From the NCBI GenBank assembly GCA_030054735.1, contig JASGVX010000099.1:1-33888 (forward strand): a DNA stretch of 33,888 bases, written 5' to 3'. Source of the stretch: Methanobacteriota archaeon. Lineage in GTDB: Archaea > Halobacteriota > Methanosarcinia > Methanosarcinales > Methanosarcinaceae. The notes beneath the pieces were generated by a model, which was not told the origin of the DNA, ran no database searches, and saw nothing but the letters and a program-made list of their open reading frames with translations. The translations under genes and the position numbers were made by a program. This document shows positions 23,129 to 30,380 of the stretch, piece after piece (within the stretch, counting starts at the first letter, position 1; each line of letters opens with the position of its first letter).

Positions 23129-25068
23129 AATGGTGCTTCGTGCCTATTATAAGTTTTTAAATGCAAAAAAGGCTTTTAGAAACTCTTTAAAAGGGATTAC
23201 TTTGAAACAAGTCCCTTTGAAAATATACTTTTTTTACTTAAAATATCCATTTTAAGAGATTTTAAGAGATTTTAATAGATTTTAAGATGAGTTTAAGATG
23301 ATTTTAAGAGATTTTAAGAAAAATAATCGGGACAAAAATGATTTTAAGTGGGTCTGAACGAGCGAGTTGGGAGTGGGGGGGGGTTAGTACATAAAACAGT
23401 GTATTTGTCTCGCTCGTTCAAATTTTTAGACGTCTTTTGTTTATATATACTTTTCTAAATTTTTCTAACAAAGTATTTGAGGTTTTACTATTTTCCATTA
23501 AATTCCTTATTTTTCAATAATATTCGGTTATAATATTTATTTTGTAAAAAAATTTATTTAAGATAATTTAAAACCAATTTAATATGATATTATATTATTA
23601 ATTATAGTTAGGGTCATTTTTACTCTTATAATATAGAAAAAAATTCTATTTAAATTTTTAACACATAATTAATATTAATAATTTTATGTGATCTATAGAA
23701 AGAGATTATATTAAATGCTAATTCTTAAAGTATATATAACATTTATTAGGTCCTCATTATGGGTTCCGTATTCAGCGGCATTTAATTGTGAAATTTAAAA
23801 GATACTAAATATAATTTTGTGACAAAATAAGCAATTTTAGGCAATTTTTTTACATTTAAAGTATTATTGTCAATTTTGGCAAAACCTCATTTTTTATTAC
23901 CTTATAATTCTTTTACGAAAGCTACCATCCTTAAATTTATCCATAATTAATTAAAATATTCAGGTTTAACTAACTCCATTAAGAACCACAAAGTTCTTAA
24001 ATCCTGCAAGCATTAGATATATGAATTTAAGACATGTGATGCACAGAATTCCTGTTTTGCCGAGCTTGCTTTAAGGCGGACCGGAGCTGTTCTGTCAGGT
24101 CATCCATATATTAATAATTTCATCCATTCATCACTACTGGATTCGTAAAGAATTTCACGTAATTAACGTATGCAAACTTAATAGAAACTTCAGATTATAT
24201 ATTACCAATTCAGGGTTAATGTCCTTAAACCTAAAAATAAACCTTATACATTAATATACCCACGAAGTGAAAGTCAAAAAGTGCTTTCAATAAACCTGAT
24301 GCATTCAATTCACTGCTTTACCACTTATCGTTTATAGATACTTGTTTAAGACAAAAAAGGCGTCAGGGACAGTTAAATCACTTACGCCTCAGGTTTATTC
24401 CATCTATGGGAATATCTCTGGAAATCTTCAAACATCAGGAGATTGAATCTAAAGACATAATTTGACTTACGGTTCTGAGAGTTATTTCAGATCCATCAAT
24501 AAGCTTATGTTAGGGCGAGAACTTCGGGCAGGTACAGAAAATCTCTCTAGATATCGCAGTGTCTGTTTACTCTGGTCGCAAGTCAAAGAGTAGCTCTATC
24601 TGTGAGAGATTTAATGCCAGACCGGAGTTTGGCGATTTACCTTGCAGGTAAGAACTTTCATCAAAGAAAAGTCAGGAAGTATTCTGCCAGTTTAATTCTC
24701 CTGGCATAAGCATAAGAGGCAGTTGCAGCGGTCCGGGACTTTTCTTTCCGGCTCAAATAAGTCTTTAATTCTGAAATCTGCCTTTTCAAGGGTGTATTAT
24801 CCCTGATACGGTCTTAAATCTGATTTTGCTATTATTTTTGTGTTATCTGGTACTTTATGGTTTCCAGCACGTATTCAGGGATATAAAGGATAGGTTTTGT
24901 ACTGTAGAAATAATGCTGGGCTTGAAGCCGGTAAAAAAATTATATGCCGGATACTGGTGTATAAAAGACCATTCCTGTCAATTAGCCAGAGATATCACTT
25001 TAAAGAAAAAAATCTTTCATAATAAATACTTCATGATAATTCGTTATAATAGTTCTGGGAGAATTCAC
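23129..25068. other. 1.9-kb gene-free region upstream of dnaG
   Basis: From 23240 to 23330 a loose repeat of GATTTTAAGA occurs. At 23355-23420 a 12-bp perfect inverted repeat encloses a run of nine Gs. From 23430 to 24000 the DNA is extremely AT-rich. From about 24050 to 24800 composition becomes balanced and looks like decayed coding or RNA-coding DNA, but I find no sustained frame or known RNA. The open frame from 24826 that reads into dnaG lacks primase homology before 25069 and may be untranslated leader. Confidence 0.5.
23355..23420. repeat. 12-bp inverted repeat enclosing a G9 run
   Basis: TGAACGAGCGAG (23355-23366) and CTCGCTCGTTCA (23409-23420) pair perfectly across a 42-base loop containing GGGAGTGGGGGGGGG. 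Nine consecutive Gs stand out in an AT-rich region. It could be a mobile-element relic, a hairpin or a quadruplex-forming site. Confidence 0.7.
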
Positions 25069-26634
25069 ATGCAAAATACGGATACCACAAAATACATTAT
25101 TCACTCTAAAATCAATGCTGACGGGGTTATTGAGCGCCCTGATATTGTAGGCGCAATTTTTGGCCAGACTGAAGGACTTCTTGGAGCTGATCTTGATCTG
25201 CGCGATCTGCAGAAAACAGGACGGATCGGAAGGATTGAGGTAATGGTTACCGCTAAAGGTGGAAAGACCAAAGGAAATATTTTCGTTCCTTCCAGCCTTG
25301 ATAAGGTAGAGACATCCATTCTTGCAGCGTCTCTGGAAACAATTGACAGGGTAGGTCCCTGCAGTGCTAAAATCGAGGTTTTCCAGGTAGAAGACGTAAG
25401 AGCTGTAAAGAGAAAGAAGATTATTGAAAGGGCAAAACTCATCTTTACGAAAATGTTTGATGAGACAGTGCCCGAATCTCAGGAACTTGCTGATGAGGTC
25501 AGGCAGTCTGTCAGAGTTGACGAACTGACTTATTACGGTAAGTCAAGAATACCCTGCGGGCCGAATGTGCTTATTTCGGATGCTATCATTATTCTTGAAG
25601 GCAGGGCTGACATCCTGAACCTGCTTCGTTACGGCATAAAAAACACCATCTGCGTGGGTGGAACTAACATTCCTCCTGAGGTTGCTGAACTTACTAAAAA
25701 GAAAACAGTAACCGCTTTCACGGACGGAGACCGGGGTGGAGAACTTATTATACGTGAACTTCTCCAGGTGGCAGACATCGACTATGTTGCCCGTGCTCCA
25801 GATGGCAAATGTGTAGAAGACCTGGTTCAGAAAGAGATTATTAGAGCCCTCCGCCGCAAGATTCCAGTGGAACAGATTATCGAGAAATACGGGATTCAGG
25901 AAAAAGAAATTGAAGACAGTGCCTTCAGGTTGGAACGTGTTTCCATGAGAAAAATGAGAGCACCGGAAATCGTTCCCAGGATTGCTGAAAAGAAACTGCA
26001 CAAACGTGTAAAGGTTCACAGGGTATCTCCAAAGACAGAGATTCATGAAGAGGACTTCCCTGAAGAAATAGAAGAAAGGGGTCCTGAAAAATCTTCGGAA
26101 AAAGTTTTCGAAAAGGTTACAGAAAGAATCCCCGAAAGAAATACTGAAAAAACTCCTGCCTTTGCAGAAAAAGTCGAGACAAGATCGGTTGTAAAGCCTG
26201 CAGTTATGGCAAGGGCAGTTCCAGTTGCCAGAGTTCCACGAGGAAAGCCTGTAGCTGAGAAAATTCAGGCTGTGAAGGTTCCTGGGGGAGAGGCAGTAAG
26301 GGTTTCCCCAGCTCCTGCTAGAACGGTTCCAGCTCCAATTTCTCCGGAAGCTGCAAGGTTCAGACAGCACTCTGACGCTCTTAAAGGTACATTGACAGCA
26401 AGGATTCTGGACTCCGAAGATAAGGTGATAGAGGAGATTGCAGTCAGAGGTCTTGTAAGCAGGTTAAAAAACTACAGAAACAATGTGAAAAGTGTAGTTT
26501 TTGATGGTGTAATTACACAGAGGCTTGTTGATATCGCTTCGAGCAACGCAATCAAAAATCTTGTTGGAGTTAAAATAGGAAACCTCGCTAAAGTTCCTGC
26601 AGATATGGAAGTTTTGACTTCCAGCATGCTCTAA
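25069..26634 (+). CDS. dnaG: Archaeal DnaG-type primase (TOPRIM)
   Basis: Protein of 521 residues from the ATG at 25069. The frame is open for 81 further upstream codons, but only from [20 protein letters not shown] does it match archaeal DnaG, and GGGAGA lies eight bases before this ATG. The TOPRIM domain at about 170-255 has EGRAD (177-181) and DGDRGG (219-224), the metal-binding acidic residues. A long charged Pro/Lys/Glu-rich linker (about 330-430) with several PERNTEKTP-like repeats leads to a conserved C-terminal domain (about 430-521). Archaeal DnaG has primase activity in vitro and is also a component of the RNA exosome, so both roles are possible. A pyrimidine-rich tract follows the stop codon (26641-26668), a likely terminator. 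Confidence 0.94.
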   Translation: MQNTDTTKYIIHSKINADGVIERPDIVGAIFGQTEGLLGADLDLRDLQKTGRIGRIEVMVTAKGGKTKGNIFVPSSLDKVETSILAASLETIDRVGPCSAKIEVFQVEDVRAVKRKKIIERAKLIFTKMFDETVPESQELADEVRQSVRVDELTYYGKSRIPCGPNVLISDAIIILEGRADILNLLRYGIKNTICVGGTNIPPEVAELTKKKTVTAFTDGDRGGELIIRELLQVADIDYVARAPDGKCVEDLVQKEIIRALRRKIPVEQIIEKYGIQEKEIEDSAFRLERVSMRKMRAPEIVPRIAEKKLHKRVKVHRVSPKTEIHEEDFPEEIEERGPEKSSEKVFEKVTERIPERNTEKTPAFAEKVETRSVVKPAVMARAVPVARVPRGKPVAEKIQAVKVPGGEAVRVSPAPARTVPAPISPEAARFRQHSDALKGTLTARILDSEDKVIEEIAVRGLVSRLKNYRNNVKSVVFDGVITQRLVDIASSNAIKNLVGVKIGNLAKVPADMEVLTSSML

Positions 26635-26640
26635 AGAGGT

Positions 26641-26715
26641 TTTTCTACTTTCTTTTTTCTTCTTTTCTATTAGTAACCATTCAGGAAGCCTTTTAAAAGC
26701 TGCCTGAATAGTTAC
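26641..26715 (+). terminator. U-rich tract and strong hairpin after dnaG
   Basis: A 29-base C/T tract (to 26669) resembles an archaeal U-tract terminator. It is followed by GTAACCATTCAGGAAGC (26673-26689) pairing with GCTGCCTGAATAGTTAC (26699-26715) at 15 of 17 positions across a nine-base loop. The hairpin could be a terminator part, or a leader element of the leuA side. Confidence 0.5.
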
Positions 26716-26772
26716 CCTAAAAGTTAGGTACAAATACTATGTATTATTTCAAAATCGGCATCAACAAAAATT

Positions 26773-26805
26773 ATGAAAAATTAAATGTCGACCTGCCAAA
26801 GAAGG
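26773..26805 (-). mobile_element. Relic of an IS1634-type left end next to the leuA promoter
   Basis: TTAAATGTCGACCTGCC and the following bases to AAGG resemble the reverse complement of the IS left end at 33764 (TTTAATGTCGACCTGCCGAA...AGG). No transposase is attached. The outer end abuts the leuA TATA box. Confidence 0.45.
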
Positions 26806-26857
26806 TTTATATACTAGAAGTGTACATCCCTTGATGATCACTATGAATGTACACACT
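26806..26857 (+). promoter_or_regulatory. leuA TATA box and overlapping palindrome (candidate operator)
   Basis: TTTATATA at 26806-26813 is a consensus TATA box. About 5 bp downstream AGTGTACAT (26819-26827) pairs with ATGTACACACT (26847-26857, one 2-base bulge), spanning the expected transcription start and the start codon. A repressor or leucine-responsive regulator binding here is inference. Confidence 0.45.
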
Positions 26858-28394
26858 GAAAGAAGGGATCGATTTTTACATCGAACCCATGCAGGATAAG
26901 AAAGTAACTGTTTTTGACACAACACTGCGTGACGGAGAACAGACCCCGGGCGTATCCCTGACTTCTACTCAGAAGCTGGAAATTGCTCGTCAACTTGACA
27001 AACTCGGGGTAGACATAATAGAAGCTGGATTTCCTATATCTTCAGAAGGAGATAAAGAATCCATAAAATCGATTTCTAGTGCCGGGCTTGATACCACAGT
27101 CTGCGGGCTTGCTCGTGTGCTGAAAAAAGACATCGATGCCTGTTTTGAAAGTGATGTTGCTCTTGTGCACACATTCGTTCCGACTTCGGATGTACAGCGG
27201 AACTATACAATTAAAAAGAGCCAGGAAGAAGTCATCCATCTGGCTGTAGAAGCTGTCCAGTACATCAAAGACCACGGACTGAAGTGCATGTTTTCTGCAA
27301 TGGATGCCACAAGAACCGACCCTGCATATCTCATAGAGGTGTTCAAGGCGGTACAGGAAGCAGGCTGCGACATCATTAACGTACCGGATACTGTCGGTAT
27401 CATGGTCCCATCTGCAATGTACAGACAGATAAAAGACATTGCAGCCGAAATAACAATTCCGATAGACGTACACTGCCACAATGACTTCGGACTTGCAGTA
27501 GCAAACAGCCTTATGGCCGTTGAAGCCGGAGCATCTCAGGTACAGGTCACGGTAAACGGCATAGGAGAAAGGGCAGGAAATGCTGACATTTCCCAGACAG
27601 TAATGGGCCTGACGTCAATCTACGGTGCAAAAACCAATATACGGACAGAATACCTCGTAGAAACCTCGAAAATGGTCGAAAATTATACCGGAATCAGGCT
27701 CCCGCCAAATACACCTGTAGTCGGGCAAAATGCCTTTTCCCACGAGTCGGGAATCCACAGTCAGGGAGTGCTTGAAAAATCCGATACTTTCGAACCCGGT
27801 ATTATGACCCCGGAAATGGTCGGGCACAGACGGCGCATTGTCCTTGGGAAACACACAGGCAAACATGCAGTCAAACAGTCCCTTGAGTCTGCTGGCATAA
27901 AAACCAACGAAAAGCAGCTCGACGAGATTGTGTTCAGGATCAAAGAAATAGCAGATAAAGGAAAACAGATAACAGATGCTGATCTCTATGCAGTTGCCTC
28001 TGCAGTACTCGGAAAAGCAAGCTCTGATGAAGAGCTGATCAAACTCAAAGAAGTATCCGTCATGACAGGAAACATTATCACACCTACGGCTGTGGTCAAG
28101 GCAGATATTGAAGGAAAAGAAATAATTGCAGCAAAAACCGGAGTTGGACCTGTAGATGCCGCCCTCAAAGCTGTAAGGTATATCCTGGGCGAGAGCAACC
28201 ATTTCAAACTTCAGGAATTCAGGATCGATGCTATCACAGGAGGAGCTGACGCTCTTGCCGATGTGTACATCGGCCTCGAAAACGAGAAAGGCAGAATTGT
28301 AACAGCACGGTCCGCAAACCCGGATATAGTTATGGCTTCCGTGGAAGCCCTTGTAAACGCTATGAACCTGCTGTATAAAAAAGAAAAAGCTTAA
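26847..28394 (+). CDS. leuA: 2-isopropylmalate synthase family protein (LeuA; citramalate synthase possible)
   Basis: Protein of 515 residues condensing acetyl-CoA with a 2-oxoacid, probably 2-oxoisovalerate, the first step of leucine synthesis. The catalytic barrel has FDTTLRDGEQTPGV with Arg28 and Asp29, the metal-binding HCHNDFG (209-215), GIGERAGN, and NAFSHESGIHSQGV. A C-terminal regulatory domain (about 370-510) with a conserved GPVDAALKA segment is complete, so feedback inhibition is expected. The family also includes citramalate and homocitrate synthases, which motifs alone do not separate. ATG at 26847 lacks a strong ribosome binding site and is about 20 bp from the predicted transcription start, so the message may be nearly leaderless. 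An internal ATG at codon 15 would also preserve the barrel. Confidence 0.88.
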   Translation: MYTLKEGIDFYIEPMQDKKVTVFDTTLRDGEQTPGVSLTSTQKLEIARQLDKLGVDIIEAGFPISSEGDKESIKSISSAGLDTTVCGLARVLKKDIDACFESDVALVHTFVPTSDVQRNYTIKKSQEEVIHLAVEAVQYIKDHGLKCMFSAMDATRTDPAYLIEVFKAVQEAGCDIINVPDTVGIMVPSAMYRQIKDIAAEITIPIDVHCHNDFGLAVANSLMAVEAGASQVQVTVNGIGERAGNADISQTVMGLTSIYGAKTNIRTEYLVETSKMVENYTGIRLPPNTPVVGQNAFSHESGIHSQGVLEKSDTFEPGIMTPEMVGHRRRIVLGKHTGKHAVKQSLESAGIKTNEKQLDEIVFRIKEIADKGKQITDADLYAVASAVLGKASSDEELIKLKEVSVMTGNIITPTAVVKADIEGKEIIAAKTGVGPVDAALKAVRYILGESNHFKLQEFRIDAITGGADALADVYIGLENEKGRIVTARSANPDIVMASVEALVNAMNLLYKKEKA

Positions 28395-28439
28395 AAAAGT
28401 ACGAAAAAGGGCTGAAGAGCCGGAAACTAATTCTGGAAA

Positions 28440-28503
28440 TCCGAAAAACAATTTCGGACATATCAGCTCAAAACCGGATGAGGTCTGATGCCGGTTCATT
28501 TTT
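28440..28503 (+). terminator. Terminator-like hairpins after leuA
   Basis: TCCGAAA-AACAA-TTTCGGA (28440-28458) is a perfect 7-bp stem. AACCGG (28472-28477) pairs with CCGGTT (28491-28496), followed by CATTTTT. The second with its T run is a plausible terminator before tatD. Confidence 0.5.
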
Positions 28504-28547
28504 CGGGTTTGTATTCCTCAAGTATGTATAAAGTGAAATAAAATGAA

Positions 28548-29330
28548 ATGGAATACAAACCCATGCCTTATCCAATTTATCCAATCATTGATTCCCATTG
28601 TCACCTTGATTTTCCTAAATTCAATCCTGACCGGGAGGAGACTATCCTCCGCGCACGGAAAGCAGGAGTTATAGGGATGATCAACTCCGGGATCTCACTC
28701 AAAGGAAACCGCATAAGCCTTGAACTTGCAGAGAAGAATGATGATATCCATGCCGCCCTGGGCTTAAGCCCTGATATCGGCAGGGAAGGCAGCGATAAAG
28801 ATATAGAAGTTATCCTTGCCCATATTGAAGCTAATGCCGGAAAAGCAGTAGGTATCGGAGAAGCTGGCCTGGACTTTCAGGACTGCAAAACAAATGAAGA
28901 ACGTGAGAGGCAAATAGCAGCGTTCAAAAAAGTAATCGAGATTGCAAAAGACCTGGACAAACCTCTTGTGGTGCACGCCAGGCTGGCTGAAGCTGAAGTC
29001 CTGGAACTTGTCAGAGGTGTGGACAGCGTAATTTATCACTGTTACAGTGGTTCTGTTGAGACAATGAAGGAAATTGTGGACTCAGGATATTATATTTCTC
29101 TGGCAACACTTGTCTGTTTTTCCGAACACCACCAGACCCTTGCAGCAGAACTGCCTCCTGAAAACCTGCTTCTGGAAACCGACAGCCCTTTCCTTTCCCC
29201 ACGCAGGGGCAGAAATGAGCCTGCTTTTATTGTGGATTCGATTCCTATAGTAGCGAAAATTAAGGAAATGGAACCTGCAGAGATTGCTAAATTCGCAAAC
29301 GAAAACGCACGCAGGGTTTTCGGCATATAA
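28548..29330 (+). CDS. TatD-family metal-dependent hydrolase
   Basis: Protein of 260 residues of the TatD DNase family (amidohydrolase TIM barrel). Metal ligands are visible: IDSHCHLD (14-21), GEAGLD, VVHARLAEAEVL, YHCYSGS, and LLETDSPFLSP with the catalytic Asp. The barrel is complete. Relatives have 3'-5' exonuclease activity on DNA or RNA; archaeal members are poorly studied. It follows leuA after terminator-like hairpins, so a separate promoter is likely. A start a few codons downstream (MPYPIYPIID) is possible, because no clear ribosome binding site precedes the first ATG. Confidence 0.92.
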   Translation: MEYKPMPYPIYPIIDSHCHLDFPKFNPDREETILRARKAGVIGMINSGISLKGNRISLELAEKNDDIHAALGLSPDIGREGSDKDIEVILAHIEANAGKAVGIGEAGLDFQDCKTNEERERQIAAFKKVIEIAKDLDKPLVVHARLAEAEVLELVRGVDSVIYHCYSGSVETMKEIVDSGYYISLATLVCFSEHHQTLAAELPPENLLLETDSPFLSPRRGRNEPAFIVDSIPIVAKIKEMEPAEIAKFANENARRVFGI

Positions 29331-29365
29331 GGTTTGATTCAAGGTCTAAGGTTTTAAAATAATTC

Positions 29366-29466
29366 TGAGAAAAAGAGAAAGGAAAAAAGGGAAGAAAAAG
29401 AGAGAGAAGGTAAGAAAAAAGGAGAAAGACAAGAGCAAACAAAAATAAAGCAAAAGAGGAAAAAAT
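29366..29466 (+). other. 100-bp polypurine tract before the MBL-fold gene
   Basis: Almost uninterrupted A/G (GAGAAAAAGAGAAAGG and similar) up to the start codon of the next gene, with only scattered pyrimidines after 29410. It includes GGAGAAAG and AGAGGAAAAAAT, the latter a usable ribosome binding site. Long purine leaders may influence translation or form triplex DNA. Confidence 0.6.
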
Positions 29467-30108
29467 ATGGAAGTCCGGTACATTTGCCCTACAGCTTACG
29501 ATTCCAGTGTCTACCTTGTAAACGGAAGAGTCCTTATCGATGCAGGAATGAACAGCGACCTGATAATTAAACAACTTGAGAAATACATCAAGCTTAGAGA
29601 CCTGAAACTTATAGTTCTTACTCACTGCCATTATGATCACACAGCAGCAGCAGCAGCAATTGTAGAAAAGAGCGGAGCAGAAGTCGGAATACATAAAGCA
29701 GATCTTGAAGGTGTAAACGATGAATATCTGAGTGTTTCCGTGTTTTTTGGAGAACGCCCACCTCTTGTCAAACCCACGATTACATATGAAGAAGGGGACA
29801 AAATTGACATAGGAGATGGGGAATACCTCGAAGTTATTCACACTCCGGGCCACACAAAAGGAAGCATCTGTCTCTATGAGCCAGTTTCAAAGAGCCTCTT
29901 TTCCGGAGATACTGTATTTCCGGGAGGGGGATTTGGGAGAGTGGATTTTGAAGGCTCAGTGCCTGACAGGATGCCTGGTTCTGTGGAAAAGCTTACAAAA
30001 ATTGATGTAAAAACCCTGTACCCCGGTCACGGAGCTCCTACGGACAGGGATGGAAACAAACAGATTATGGCATCATACACGATGTTGAAAATGATGATGG
30101 GAGTATAA
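29467..30108 (+). CDS. MBL-fold metallo-hydrolase (glyoxalase II-like)
   Basis: Protein of 213 residues with a complete metallo-beta-lactamase metal site: THCHYDH (His53, His55, Asp57, His58), His129 in HTPGHTKGS, Asp148 in FSGDTVF and His188 in LYPGHGAPT. This is the two-metal site of glyoxalase II and related thioesterases, but it lacks the C-terminal helical domain of true glyoxalase II, so the substrate is unknown. AGAGGAAAAAAT supports the start. It lies 136 bp after tatD on the same strand. Confidence 0.92.
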   Translation: MEVRYICPTAYDSSVYLVNGRVLIDAGMNSDLIIKQLEKYIKLRDLKLIVLTHCHYDHTAAAAAIVEKSGAEVGIHKADLEGVNDEYLSVSVFFGERPPLVKPTITYEEGDKIDIGDGEYLEVIHTPGHTKGSICLYEPVSKSLFSGDTVFPGGGFGRVDFEGSVPDRMPGSVEKLTKIDVKTLYPGHGAPTDRDGNKQIMASYTMLKMMMGV

Positions 30109-30213
30109 AGGTTTCGCAGTTTCTAGAAAGAAAATTCTAGCCTGAAAACAATAGCGGATGTTTAAACCAGGTATGGGTAAAAATTTTAGATCTTGGAGAG
30201 ATATTGAATAGAT

Positions 30214-30330
30214 TAGGACTTACGCACTTAAAATGTAAAATCAGATACATACGGGCTCGTCAACATAATTTGAGTTTATACAGTTAAGTCACTTCCGCTC
30301 GTGGTTTTCAATTCAACTGCGTAAATCCTA
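30214..30330 (-). mobile_element. 117-bp MITE, family TAGGACTTACGCA (copy 3), with perfect 5-bp duplication
   Basis: Begins TAGGACTTACGCACTTAAA and ends CAACTGCGTAAATCCTA; flanked by TAGAT on both sides (30209-30213 and 30331-30335). Nearly identical in reverse orientation to copy 1. It lies between the MBL-fold gene and the radical SAM gene. Confidence 0.92.
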
Positions 30331-30380
30331 TAGATGTTCTATACTGGAAATTAAAAAGGGCAGGAGCCCGGAAACAGAAT

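Noticed and set aside
24540-24680. Possible tRNA or structured RNA in the region before dnaG
   Set aside because: No TPsiC-like GGTTCRA box or cloverleaf spacing was found by eye.
24826-25068. 81-codon N-terminal extension of DnaG
   Set aside because: Archaeal DnaG homology begins at MQNTDTTKY (25069) with a suitable ribosome binding site; the upstream codons look non-coding.
25862-25873. TTCCAGTGGAAC in dnaG, resembling the ORB dyad
   Set aside because: The G string is absent, and the bases are explained by coding sequence.
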